From Dethiobacter sp. (lineage in GTDB: Bacteria > Bacillota > Dethiobacteria > DTU022 > UBA8154): 43,122 nt of DNA. This document shows positions 22,604 through 32,039 of this stretch, piece by piece. Both the position numbers and the translations under genes were made by a program. Numbering within the stretch: position 1 is the first letter of the stretch; each line of letters opens with the position of its first letter. The stretch is from assembly GCA_003605065.1 (NCBI GenBank), contig QZJM01000012.1, positions 1 through 43,122 of the forward strand. Direction: 5' to 3'. The notes under the pieces are model-generated. The model was not told the DNA's origin, did no database searches, and was given only the letters and a program-made list of their open reading frames with translations.

Positions 22604-25579
22604 TTATGGCGCAGAATAGGTGACCTTTACTTCCTGTAAAGTGGGGTTCCAATCCACCTGGCACCCCAAACTCTCGCCGATAAACCTTAGTGGCAGCATT
22701 GTTCTTCCCGGGGGGATAATAATTGGTTTTACATTGAGGTTCTGGGGATCAATTAGTCTTGGTTCCCCGTCCACCCTGGCTGTATTTTTCCCAATCCAGA
22801 GTTCAATAACCCTGCTTTTAAAGGTAATTGTGGTCTTCTGCTGGGAAGAATCCCATGCCAATGCAGCACCGATGGCCTCGGCCACGTACCTGATAGGAAG
22901 AAGGGTCCTTCCTTCGCTGATTATCGGCGTGGCGTCCATCTGCTTGCGCTGGCCGTTGAGATAGTAGGCTGTTTTGCCGATATTCAAATTAACGGTTATT
23001 CTTTCCGGTTCAGCTGCTGTAGTCGAAACTGCCTCGTTGGAATAAGAAGAATTTCCAATAGCATTGTGGGCCCTGACCCTGTAATGATAAACAGTTCCGG
23101 CTGAAAGCCCTGCATCAGAATATACGGTTGTATTGGCACTCACCGAGGCAACCTGTGTATAGCTCCCCCCGGCGGTTTTCCTTTCTATGCTAAATCCAGT
23201 CTCATTAGTGGCATTGTCTATCCAGGTTAACATAATTTTTTCTTTGGAAACAGCCGTTGCCGTTAATGCCGCAGGAGCGGCGGGAACACCGGTAGCAGCG
23301 CTGACCTCCTGGGAATAAGCAGAATTCCCGATGGAGTTGTAGGCCCTGACCCGGTAAAAGTATGTTGTATTCGAAGAAAGGCCCGTATCAGAATAAGCGG
23401 TGGTATTGGCCCCCACAACGGCAATCTGTGTATAGCTGCCGCCGACAATTTTCCTTTCGACTTTAAAGCCCAGCCCGTTATTGGAGTTGTCTCTCCAGGA
23501 AAGGCTGATCTGTGTGCCGGACAAAGCGGCAACAATCAGGTTTGACGGCGCAGCAGGAACAGCTCCCGTGGTAGCGGATACCTCGTTCGAATACTCAGAG
23601 TCTGCTGAGGAGTTATTAGCCCTTACCCTGTAAAAGTAAGTAGTATTATCCACAAGACCCGTATTAGAATATGTGGTAACATTGGCCCCTACCGTGGCAA
23701 TCTGCGTATAGCTGCCACCGTCGGTTTTTCTTTCAATTTTAAACCCGGCTTCGTTGTTAGAGTTATCAGTCCAGGTCAACTGGATTTGTGTATTGGAAAG
23801 AGTTGTTGCCGCCAGGTTTGAGGGCGCGGCGATAAATGTTGTCACAGCGTTGGCCTCGTTGGAATAAGCCGAGTTCCCCACAGGGTTGTGGGCCCTTACC
23901 CGATAAGTGTAAGTCGTGTTGGAAGACAATCCCGAATTTGTATAAATGGTCACATTTGCCCCTACGGCGTCCATTTGAACGTAGCTTCCCCCAGCCGTTT
24001 TCCGTTCGATTAAAAAACCCGTTTCGTTGCCCGCGTTATCAGTCCAGGTCAACTGGATTTGCGTATTGGAAAGGGTTGTGGCCGCCAGGTTTGTGGGCGC
24101 CGCGGGAAGGCTCGTTATTGAACTGGCCTCGTCGGAGTAAGATGAATCCCCCCAAGAATTATAGGCTCTCACCCTGTAAGAATAGCTGGTACTGGCAGAA
24201 AGCCCTGAATTAGCAAACGTGGTGGTATTGGCCCCGACCACGGCAATCTGCGTATAGCTTCCGCCAGTGGTTCTCCTTTCGACCTTGAACCCCGTTTCGT
24301 TATTAGAGTTATCCGTCCAGGTTAAATTTATTTGGCTGGTAGAAACAGGCGTTGCTACGAGGTTCGACGGCGCAGCAGGAGCAACGCCGGCCGTTACGCT
24401 GGCCTCGCTAGAGTAAGGCGAATCTCCGACACTGTTATAGGCCCTTACCCGGTAAGTATAAGTAATCCCGGCAGAAAGCCCCGTGTCAGAGTAAGTTGTC
24501 ACATTGGCCCCGACGATGGTAATCTGCGTATAGCTGCTACTTCCTGTTTTTCTCTCAATTTTAAAACCAGTTTCGTTATTGGAGTTATCCGTCCAGGTTA
24601 GATTTACTTGCGTGCTGGAAACAGCCGCAGCTGCCAGGTTTGACGGCGCGGCAGGAACAAGGCCGGTTGTGGCGGCAGCCTCATTGGAATATAGAGAATT
24701 CCCGGCATCGTTAAAGGCCCTGATCCTGTAAGTATAAGCAACGCCTGAAGAAAGGCCCGTATCAGAATAAGCCGTGGTGTTGGCCCCCACGCTGATAATT
24801 TCCACAAAGCTGCCGCTTCCGGTTCTTCTCTCAATTTTAAATCCTGTTTCGTTGTTGGAAGTATCGCTCCATGCTAAATTAACCTGCGAGCCCGAAACAG
24901 CCACTGCTGCAAGACCTGCTGGCGCAGAAGGTATGCCTCCCGTAGTGACAAAGGCCTCGTTGGTGTAATCCGAATCCCCGCCACTATTATAAGCTCTTAG
25001 CCTGTAGGTATAGGTAACACCGGGAGAAAGCCCCGTGTCAGAAAAAGCGGTTATATTCGCTCCGGCAATCACAATTTGCTGGAAAATGCCTGTCCCGGAC
25101 CTTCTCTCAATTTTAAAACCTGTTTCATTGCCGGAAGTGTCAGTCCAGGAGAGGTTGATTTGTGAACTGGAAGCAGCGGCTGCTGTAAGGCCAGTTGGGG
25201 CGGAAGGGGGGAGCGGGAAGGTAGTAGCAGTGGCTACATTGGAATACTCTGAATCTACAGAACTATTGTAGGCTCTTACCCGGTACCAGTAAGCTGTATT
25301 TGGGGTAAGACCTGTGTCAGAAAATATCGTCACATCGTGTGCTACCGCAGAGATTTCAACAAAGGTTCCGCTTTCCGATGTGCCCCTCTCAATTTTAAAC
25401 CCCGTTTCGGTGTTGGCGTTGTCAGTCCAGGAGAGGTTAATTCCCGTACTGGATACGGCTGTGGCGGTAAGGTTTGTGGGTGCCTGGGGAGGATTTGTGG
25501 CAAATACCATATTGCCAGCCCCCAACCACACCATATTGAACAGCAGGAAAAACACAAGTAAAAAGCCCACTTTTTTCAC
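22604..25579 (-). CDS. Secreted surface protein with nine fibronectin type III repeats and a C-terminal stalk (copper amine oxidase-like N1) domain
   Basis: A Sec signal peptide (about residues 1-27, ending VFA) precedes nine FnIII modules of roughly 89-92 residues, each opening with APxxLxA and containing NLSWTDN...ETGFKIERxT and YRVRAYNS. A proline-poor linker leads to a C-terminal stalk domain (about 865-991) with the tandem TLLPIRYVAEAIGA and TMLPLRFIGESLG motifs. In Clostridia this domain is common on cell-wall and extracellular proteins and does not imply an oxidase. No LPXTG or SLH motif is seen, so the anchoring mode is unclear. GTG start with AAAGGAAGAG upstream. The gene lies between UPF0182 and the M48 protease on one strand. 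Confidence 0.9.
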   Translation of the reverse strand: MKKVGFLLVFFLLFNMVWLGAGNMVFATNPPQAPTNLTATAVSSTGINLSWTDNANTETGFKIERGTSESGTFVEISAVAHDVTIFSDTGLTPNTAYWYRVRAYNSSVDSEYSNVATATTFPLPPSAPTGLTAAAASSSQINLSWTDTSGNETGFKIERRSGTGIFQQIVIAGANITAFSDTGLSPGVTYTYRLRAYNSGGDSDYTNEAFVTTGGIPSAPAGLAAVAVSGSQVNLAWSDTSNNETGFKIERRTGSGSFVEIISVGANTTAYSDTGLSSGVAYTYRIRAFNDAGNSLYSNEAAATTGLVPAAPSNLAAAAVSSTQVNLTWTDNSNNETGFKIERKTGSSSYTQITIVGANVTTYSDTGLSAGITYTYRVRAYNSVGDSPYSSEASVTAGVAPAAPSNLVATPVSTSQINLTWTDNSNNETGFKVERRTTGGSYTQIAVVGANTTTFANSGLSASTSYSYRVRAYNSWGDSSYSDEASSITSLPAAPTNLAATTLSNTQIQLTWTDNAGNETGFLIERKTAGGSYVQMDAVGANVTIYTNSGLSSNTTYTYRVRAHNPVGNSAYSNEANAVTTFIAAPSNLAATTLSNTQIQLTWTDNSNNEAGFKIERKTDGGSYTQIATVGANVTTYSNTGLVDNTTYFYRVRANNSSADSEYSNEVSATTGAVPAAPSNLIVAALSGTQISLSWRDNSNNGLGFKVERKIVGGSYTQIAVVGANTTAYSDTGLSSNTTYFYRVRAYNSIGNSAYSQEVSAATGVPAAPAALTATAVSKEKIMLTWIDNATNETGFSIERKTAGGSYTQVASVSANTTVYSDAGLSAGTVYHYRVRAHNAIGNSSYSNEAVSTTAAEPERITVNLNIGKTAYYLNGQRKQMDATPIISEGRTLLPIRYVAEAIGAALAWDSSQQKTTITFKSRVIELWIGKNTARVDGEPRLIDPQNLNVKPIIIPPGRTMLPLRFIGESLGCQVDWNPTLQEVKVTYSAP

Positions 25580-25656
25580 AATATCTCTTCCTTTCCCGGG
25601 AAAATCAGGAGGAAAGATTAAATTGCAAGCCCGTCTTTCGCCGCCACTTTTTTAGC

Positions 25657-28413
25657 TTAGGGCTCCGTTCTTTCCACGGCAGTGCCGCTTAACCTGGCCA
25701 GCTCTTCCAGGGTTCTCTCCAGCTGCTGCAGTAACCTGCCATAGCCTTCCCAATTGCCTTGTTTGAGGCTTTCCTGGGCCTCCTGGAAGAGTCCCTGGGC
25801 CCTGCGGGCCAGTTCCGAAACGCTGGCCGGAAGTCCGGGTACCGGCTCCGGGATTTCTCCCGGTTCAGGCTCAATTTGTCCGGCCGGCTTTTCCGGATCC
25901 GGTGCTCTTTTCTCTCCGAAGACGGACAGCAGCGCCTTCTCCAGGGTAGGCTCCATTACCACCAGGTCCCGGAAGCCGACGATGACACGCACCAGCTCCG
26001 GCAGTTCACTTTGTTCCGCCTGGAGGAAAACAGGTTCTATATATAAAATAGAATCGTTAATGGGTAATACCAGCAGGTTGCCGCGGATAACCCGGGAGCC
26101 CTTCTGATCCCAGAGGCTTAACTGCTGGGAAATAAGAGTATTCTGGTCAATGCGGGTTTCAATTTGCATGGGACCGTAAACAACCCTGTCTTTGGGGAAA
26201 AGATAAACGAGGAGTTCCCCGTAATTTTCTCCATCGGAACGTCCCGCCATCCAGGCGATCATGTTGTCCCGCCGGGCCGGGGTAAAAGGAAGGATAAGGA
26301 CAAATTCGGGTTCCTCTTCCCCCGGGAGCTGTAGAATAGTATAGTAGGGCTCCACGGGCTGGACTGTACCGGCATACTTTTCATTGGGTATCTGCCAGAG
26401 GTCTTCCCTGTTATAAAAGACCACGGGGTCCGTCATATGATAGGTAGCATAAACCCGGGCCTGCATGGACAGAAAAGTCTCCGGATAACGCATGTGGGAA
26501 AAAAGCTCGGCAGGCATATCCTGCATCGGCTTGAAGAGATCCGGGAAAATTTCGGCATAAGTTAAAATCACGGGATCGGCAGGGTCAGCAATATAAAAAT
26601 CGACTGAACCGTTATAGGTATCAACGATCACCTTGACGGAGTTGCGCATATAGTTGATACCCCCAAAGGGCTCGGCATAGGGGAAAGTTTTGCTGACAGT
26701 GTAAGCATCCAAAACCCAGAAAAGCCTGCCCGAAGCGAGCACCAGGTAAGGATCGGCATCATAATTTAAAAACGGGGCTATTCTGGAAACCCGTTCCTTA
26801 ATATTGCGATAGAACATAATCCTGCTTTCGTTTGTTATCTCCCCGGAAAGGATGATGTGGTAATCAGAAAACTTAAGGGCATAAAGAAGCTTCCTCCCCA
26901 GGCCGGTAAGGGGGACCCCTCCTTTTCCCTCATAATGCGTATAAACATTGGTATCTCCCATGGGATAGTTAAACTCGGGGGTTTTGGTATTAACGATCAC
27001 ATAATCACTGCTGATTTCCCCGTAATAAATTTCCGGCCTCTTCACTTCCAACCCGCCCGAAGCAATGGGTGGTATATCCCTGACAACAAACTCGGGAAGA
27101 CCCTGGCCCGTTACAGCGGCAACGGGGCTCATAGTCAGCCCATAGCCGTGCGTATACTGCAGGCGCAGATTAACCCACGTCTGTGCCTGGGTAGCCAGCC
27201 GTTTTTGGTTTAATTCCCGTGCGGAGAGCATTACCTGCCTGTATTTGCCGTCCAGGTAATAACGGTCGGTATCGACATCTACAAATTCATAATAGGGCCG
27301 TATTCCCTGAAGCTGGTTATAGGTCTGGCGCAAAGGACGGTAGTCCCAGAGCCGCACGTTTTCGATGGTGCCCGCAGCGGCTTCCAGATCTTCAACCTCC
27401 AGCCCGGGGAGAGCGGGATAATTCTTTGTCTGGACATTATCCAGGTCAAAAGCTTTTAAGGTGAAATTAATGTTATGCTCCAGAAAAGGCCGTTCGAAAA
27501 CAAATTCATTGGGATCTACCCTGAACTGCTGTACCAGGGAAGGGAAAATGCTGCCCACAATAATGGAGACTGCTATAAGCGCCCCGATACCGAGAAAAAC
27601 AAGGCGGGCCTGGCGGCGGTAAATGTTAAAAAGAAGCAGTCCGGTAATTAGCAGGGAAAGGAAGAAGAGAATCCACAAAGCCGGCAGGTTGGCATTCATA
27701 TCCGTAAAACCCGGCCCAAAAGTGGCTCCACGTGGCGAGAGCAACAGCTCATACATCTTCAGGCGATAATCCCAGGCTTTTAACAGGAAGGAAAAAGCCA
27801 GCAAGAGGGAGAGGTGGCCCTGCCCGTGGTGCGGAAGAAAAACAATCCTCCGGCCAACCTGGACAGGAGGGCTGGCCATAAAGTAAATAATCCCGGTGAT
27901 AAGAATAGTGATTATGACCATGGCTTGTAAAAAAGCATAGAGAGAACGCAGGAAAGGAAGCTGAAATACATAGAAAGAAGCATCCCGGTGAAAGATGGGA
28001 TCGTTTAACCCAAATTCCATCCCCTGTATAAATTGACGAACTTCCAGCCAGAGGCTCCCCGTATAGGAAGAAAAGAGAAAGGAAAGAAGCAGGCTGGCAG
28101 CAAAGAAAAAGAGAATAATTTTACGGGGATTTAAAAAGCCGCCCAGAAAGGTGCCGGTAATTTTTTCTCTTAACTGCAGGTTTGCCAGGTTTACCAGGAC
28201 ATCGCGTGTAAACAAGAGGTTAATAAAGAGAAAAAGGGAAAAGACTAGCCAGGCTGCCAGCCTTACAGCCCACTGGGATAAAAAAACATTCCAAAAAACA
28301 AGGCCATAACCAAGATTTTCAAACCACAGCAAATCGGTGTACATGCCCGCTGCCCAAAAAACCAGTCCCAGCACGATAATAACAGCAACAACAATAATAG
28401 ATCTCAGACTCAT
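25657..28413 (-). CDS. UPF0182 family integral membrane protein
   Basis: A 918-aa protein of the uncharacterised UPF0182 family. About seven transmembrane segments in residues 1-300 are followed by a large extracytoplasmic region containing family-typical stretches (RDIPP, PEIYYGE, YPMGDTNVYTHYEGKGGVPL, LFKPMQDMP, HMRYPE). The C-terminal 90 residues are Pro/Glu-rich then a predicted coiled coil (QEAQESLKQGNWEGYGRLLQ). The function is unknown. No strong ribosome binding site precedes the ATG (only GATCGGGTTT). It is followed 77 nt later by the FnIII protein. Confidence 0.9.
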   Translation of the reverse strand: MSLRSIIVVAVIIVLGLVFWAAGMYTDLLWFENLGYGLVFWNVFLSQWAVRLAAWLVFSLFLFINLLFTRDVLVNLANLQLREKITGTFLGGFLNPRKIILFFFAASLLLSFLFSSYTGSLWLEVRQFIQGMEFGLNDPIFHRDASFYVFQLPFLRSLYAFLQAMVIITILITGIIYFMASPPVQVGRRIVFLPHHGQGHLSLLLAFSFLLKAWDYRLKMYELLLSPRGATFGPGFTDMNANLPALWILFFLSLLITGLLLFNIYRRQARLVFLGIGALIAVSIIVGSIFPSLVQQFRVDPNEFVFERPFLEHNINFTLKAFDLDNVQTKNYPALPGLEVEDLEAAAGTIENVRLWDYRPLRQTYNQLQGIRPYYEFVDVDTDRYYLDGKYRQVMLSARELNQKRLATQAQTWVNLRLQYTHGYGLTMSPVAAVTGQGLPEFVVRDIPPIASGGLEVKRPEIYYGEISSDYVIVNTKTPEFNYPMGDTNVYTHYEGKGGVPLTGLGRKLLYALKFSDYHIILSGEITNESRIMFYRNIKERVSRIAPFLNYDADPYLVLASGRLFWVLDAYTVSKTFPYAEPFGGINYMRNSVKVIVDTYNGSVDFYIADPADPVILTYAEIFPDLFKPMQDMPAELFSHMRYPETFLSMQARVYATYHMTDPVVFYNREDLWQIPNEKYAGTVQPVEPYYTILQLPGEEEPEFVLILPFTPARRDNMIAWMAGRSDGENYGELLVYLFPKDRVVYGPMQIETRIDQNTLISQQLSLWDQKGSRVIRGNLLVLPINDSILYIEPVFLQAEQSELPELVRVIVGFRDLVVMEPTLEKALLSVFGEKRAPDPEKPAGQIEPEPGEIPEPVPGLPASVSELARRAQGLFQEAQESLKQGNWEGYGRLLQQLERTLEELARLSGTAVERTEP

Positions 28414-28456
28414 AGTAAACCCGATCTTTTAGATCAGGATTTGCCCCCTTTCTTAG

Positions 28457-28484
28457 GAAAAAAAAGAAAACCATTGTTTTTCTT
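28457..28484 (-). terminator. Probable terminator between comEA and the UPF0182 gene
   Basis: On the minus strand an A/T-rich stem (AAGAAAAAC with GTTTTCTT, one bulged A) is followed by a run of eight T. It lies about 75 nt after the comEA stop codon. Confidence 0.6.
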
Positions 28485-28559
28485 AAATTTCTACATGCTC
28501 CTGCTATATAATTACTGCATTTAAACCCGGAATCCTTCCCGGAAAAAATAATTGTTACA

Positions 28560-29189
28560 TTAGTATACGGTAATCAGATCCCTTAATCCTTCCAGGGTTT
28601 TATCGCCTATCCCGCTGACTTTGACCAGATCCTCAATACTCTGGAAAGGCCCATTCTTTTCACGGTAATTAATTATATTTTGCGCTTTAACGCTGCCAAT
28701 ACCGGGAAGTGTCTCCAGCTGGGATTTACCAGCTGTATTGATATTAATTTTATGAATCCCGGCAGAAAAAGATTCGTACGATGTCGTGCCGGCGTGTGGA
28801 GGCGGGCTTTCGTCCCCTTTCCTGGGGACGAAGACCGGTTGTCCGTCGTACAGGTGCTGGGCCAGGTTAATTCTCTCCAGATCGGCATCATCCAAAGCCC
28901 CTCCGGCCTTGTCCACTACTTGAAAAACCCGGGAACCTTTCTCCAGAGTATATACACCCGGGGTTTTAACAGCGCCGGTAACATGAACAATAATAACTTC
29001 GTTTTCCGGTGTAAAACTTTCTTTTTCTTCATCCGCCCCGGAAGAATTATCCTTAATCCCCGTCTCTGCAGTTTTTTTAATAAGAGCCGTCTCTTGCTCG
29101 GGCAGGGCAAAACGCAGGACAAAACCCAGAACAAGAAGGCATACCAGCAATATGAGCAGTTTTTGTTCCTTGGGAGTTAGTTTGAACAT
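28560..29189 (-). CDS. comEA: ComEA DNA receptor (SLBB plus helix-hairpin-helix)
   Basis: Membrane-anchored double-stranded DNA receptor for transformation. One N-terminal transmembrane helix (about 10-28) and an acidic linker are followed by an SLBB domain (about 62-125, VHVTGAVKTPGVYTL) and a tandem HhH DNA-binding domain at the C-terminus (about 147-209), with INTAGKSQLETLPGIGSVKA and VSGIGDKTLEGLRDLI. At 209 aa it is typical. ATG start with AAAGGGTGG upstream. It is not clustered with comEC, which is 22 kb away, although both are in this window. Confidence 0.95.
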   Translation of the reverse strand: MFKLTPKEQKLLILLVCLLVLGFVLRFALPEQETALIKKTAETGIKDNSSGADEEKESFTPENEVIIVHVTGAVKTPGVYTLEKGSRVFQVVDKAGGALDDADLERINLAQHLYDGQPVFVPRKGDESPPPHAGTTSYESFSAGIHKININTAGKSQLETLPGIGSVKAQNIINYREKNGPFQSIEDLVKVSGIGDKTLEGLRDLITVY

Positions 29190-29297
29190 CTTACCACCCT
29201 TTTTGAAAATACTTGTTAGTTAAGTTCGACAAGTTTTTTCAAATTCCTTCTTTATTTCCAATATTGCGGGAAAGGTTGTGAAGAAGTTTCCATTAAC

Positions 29298-30749
29298 TCA
29301 AAGAAACGAAAAAGAAAACTGAGGAAACGCTGTAAACAGCTTTTCATAATGCTCCCCCATCAGATCCAGGCCCCTGTGGTCAAAAGGCTTTAAGGGAATT
29401 ATAATCAGGTCCGGTTTTTCTTTTTCCCTGGTTAGCTCTCCAAGATGTTTTGTAAAATCGGACACGGTCAGCAGGCCGGCGCAGCAGATCGAACCTCCCC
29501 AAAAGGAATTCTCCACTATGTTTATACGAAGATGCTGTGGTAACAGCATCTTCCTTTGGGCCGCTTCCCATAAAGGGGCTGCCGCCCGGGAAGTAAACAA
29601 TAAAGGATTTTCCGGTTTTTTCCGCTCAATTTCCTTTTTAATCCTGTCGATAGCCTCCGCTTCCAGATCATATGCAATAACAATTCCTGAAGATTGCCCT
29701 TTCCGTTTTTTAAGCTTTAATAAAAAATATTCCTCCCTGGAGTTCTGAACACCCATACCCGGGCGCTCTATTTCCAGGAGCGGATCTTCCTCTTTTTGTA
29801 TTTTATAAAAGGCCTCTGCGCCGCTCAGTACCTTCTCTCCGTTTACCCCGGCTATTATATCCCCGCTTTTTAACCCTGCCTGCTGCGCCGGCGAGTTTCT
29901 TATAACCCCTTCAACCCTGGCCAGCAGGTCCTTTTTAAGAGGTGGTTCCAGGACCACGGGATGCTCCAGGTTCACTCTCAACTCCTGCAGGAAGTCATTA
30001 AGCTCCCTCCATAAAGACAGATCGAAAAAATGCTCCCTGGGAGAAAAACGCGTATACCCGGGTAAAAAGACCCTGGTAGTCAAGGCACCCATCTCTTCCA
30101 GGAAAAACAGGGTTTCCTTTAGATCTTTCCAACCGCCGAAGTGAGGCACGGCCACAATGCTGCCGTGAAAAGGAAGGCCGTATTCCCCGCACAACCTGAC
30201 GCCTTCCAGCGCTCTTTGGGGATCGTTGTCCCCCATTATTATGGAGCGCCGGGATGGCGAGGAGCTGTTCAGGGAAATAACCAGCTCCAGGGCCGGAACC
30301 TCGTGAAAAGGCCTGTCCCAAAACCTGCCAGGGGGCATCCCTCCGCACAATTCTTTTAACTCCGGCAGCAGGTTTTTGTTTAACAGGGTACCGTTGGTGG
30401 TTATTTGCAGCGGTGTCTCCGGGAATTGCCTTTTTATTTTCTTTAAGACAGCTAAAAACTGTGGATGGGTCAGGGGCTCCCCTTCACAAAGCCTTGTGGA
30501 TGACTCTCCCACAATAATTTTCCGGGAGCCGTTAAGAAAAGGAATCAACTGCTCCAGGTCTTCCAGGAGCAGCGGGGAAAAATAACAGGTTCTGACTCCC
30601 GGGGGATTTTGCTCATGGCTGCAAAAGACACAGTGTAGATTACAGGAAGAAGTAAGCGGCAAAACATTGTTTATGGATACAGCCTCCAGCAAAAGGGGCC
30701 AGAGCTCCTCCCTACTCCCATATCTTCTATTTCTCGGGGAAATAACCAT
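29298..30749 (-). CDS. Radical SAM protein with internal PDZ and DUF512-like C-terminus
   Basis: The N-terminal radical SAM domain has the cluster motif CNLHCVFC (Cys36, Cys40, Cys43 from the chosen start) and the partial barrel to about residue 250. Residues about 275-335 form a PDZ-like module (SPAQQAGLKSGDIIAGVNGE). The C-terminal third carries NSFWGGSICCAGLLTVSDF and IIIPLKPFDHRGLDLMGE, which resemble the DUF512 block of PDZ/radical SAM/DUF512 proteins, but here the PDZ sits after, not before, the radical SAM domain. I start it at ATG 30749 (483 aa) because AAGGA is 8 bases upstream; the TTG seven codons earlier lacks one. The substrate is unknown. Divergent from the MBL hydrolase. Confidence 0.82.
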   Translation of the reverse strand: MVISPRNRRYGSREELWPLLLEAVSINNVLPLTSSCNLHCVFCSHEQNPPGVRTCYFSPLLLEDLEQLIPFLNGSRKIIVGESSTRLCEGEPLTHPQFLAVLKKIKRQFPETPLQITTNGTLLNKNLLPELKELCGGMPPGRFWDRPFHEVPALELVISLNSSSPSRRSIIMGDNDPQRALEGVRLCGEYGLPFHGSIVAVPHFGGWKDLKETLFFLEEMGALTTRVFLPGYTRFSPREHFFDLSLWRELNDFLQELRVNLEHPVVLEPPLKKDLLARVEGVIRNSPAQQAGLKSGDIIAGVNGEKVLSGAEAFYKIQKEEDPLLEIERPGMGVQNSREEYFLLKLKKRKGQSSGIVIAYDLEAEAIDRIKKEIERKKPENPLLFTSRAAAPLWEAAQRKMLLPQHLRINIVENSFWGGSICCAGLLTVSDFTKHLGELTREKEKPDLIIIPLKPFDHRGLDLMGEHYEKLFTAFPQFSFSFL

Positions 30750-30874
30750 TGTTACCATCCTTATTACCAAGTATACTGAACTAACGGCTAAGTCATTTAT
30801 TTAATAGTTTCCGGAGAGCAATTATGTTAAAATAATATATCTGGTAGCCCAATTTCAAGGACAGGAGAATAATT

Positions 30875-31894
30875 ATGATTGAGGAAACTTTGCCCGGAAT
30901 CTATAGAATTGAAGTGCCCCTCCCTGATAATCCGCTGCAAACAGTAAATTCCTACTTACTAAAAGGAAAGGAAAAAGACCTGCTCATAGACACGGGGATG
31001 AATAAGGATGAGTGCAGGATAGTTTTATTGTCCGCCCTCCAGGACCTGGGAGCCAACATGGAAAATATTGATATTTTTATTACTCATCTTCATCACGACC
31101 ACTTTGGTCTTGCCATCACCCTGGCCTCGAACGGGTCCATAATCTACCTAAATGCTCCTGATGCAATTTTTTTAGGAGATGCAAACGTGTGGGAAAAAGG
31201 TTTTATGTACGGCAAAATGAACGGTTTCCCCGAGGAGGAACTGCAAAAAGCACTGGAGAAAAGAGATGATTTCCTCAAAAACATTCCGATCGAGGATATT
31301 AAAAAAGCTATAGAAAAATGTGCCGGCGATGTCCCCCTTAGAGAAGAGCGCTTTCGCTTTCTGAGCGATGAAGACACTTTAAATGTAGGAGAGTATTCCT
31401 TCAAGTGTCTGATGACACCCGGGCATTCCCGTGGGCACCTCTGCCTCTACGAAACCCGGAATAAGTTTCTCTTTTCCGGAGACCACATCCTGGAGGATAT
31501 TACACCGGCCATATTTCTCTGGCCAGGGGAAAAACAAAATCCTCTTAAAGATTATTTAAACAGCCTCGATAGGGTTTTTGACCTGGAGGTTACCACTGTC
31601 CTGCCCGGCCACCGCAATGCCTTCCAGGACTACCGGGAAAGGATCTCCCAAATAAAAGCACACCACTACAGAAGAAAAGAGGAAATTGCCTCTCTTCTCG
31701 ACATTAAAGGAAAAAACGTATACCAAATTGCCTCCAAAGTAAGCTGGAACATTCCCCTGCCTTGGAACCAATTTACACCTGAACTGAAGTGGATGGCTTT
31801 AGCTGAGATACTGGCACATTTAAAATACATGGAAGAGGAGGGACAGATAAAAAGTGAACTCCAGACCGGTAACGTTATTCACTATTACCTGTAG
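30875..31894 (+). CDS. MBL-fold metallohydrolase
   Basis: A 339-aa metallo-beta-lactamase-fold protein. The binuclear metal motif HLHHDH (His71, His73, Asp75, His76) is followed by GHSRGH (about 188-193), FSGDH and a late GHR motif, so all ligand positions look filled. About 100 extra residues at the C-terminus form a helical region with a winged-helix-like look (YRRKEEIASLLDIKG...YQIASKVSW), as in RNase Z-like and glyoxalase II-like hydrolases with C-terminal MarR/winged extensions. The actual substrate is not clear. ATG with GGAG 8 bases upstream. Single gene, converging on leuS, divergent from the radical SAM gene. Confidence 0.9.
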   Translation: MIEETLPGIYRIEVPLPDNPLQTVNSYLLKGKEKDLLIDTGMNKDECRIVLLSALQDLGANMENIDIFITHLHHDHFGLAITLASNGSIIYLNAPDAIFLGDANVWEKGFMYGKMNGFPEEELQKALEKRDDFLKNIPIEDIKKAIEKCAGDVPLREERFRFLSDEDTLNVGEYSFKCLMTPGHSRGHLCLYETRNKFLFSGDHILEDITPAIFLWPGEKQNPLKDYLNSLDRVFDLEVTTVLPGHRNAFQDYRERISQIKAHHYRRKEEIASLLDIKGKNVYQIASKVSWNIPLPWNQFTPELKWMALAEILAHLKYMEEEGQIKSELQTGNVIHYYL

Positions 31895-32039
31895 AGAAAC
31901 TGTGTAATCACCGGAATGCTTTTGAAGGTGCCGGCAAGAACGGTATGCGTCCCTTGAAATTATTGAACCATTTTCAACATTTAAGTGCAAACTCAACTAT
32001 GGTTTCCTTTTTCAGGATGTGTGTTTTCCATAACGGTAT

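Noticed and set aside
22604-25579. Regularly spaced DNA repeats that could suggest a CRISPR array
   Set aside because: The spacing is about 270 bp, the repeats are in frame and they encode FnIII modules.
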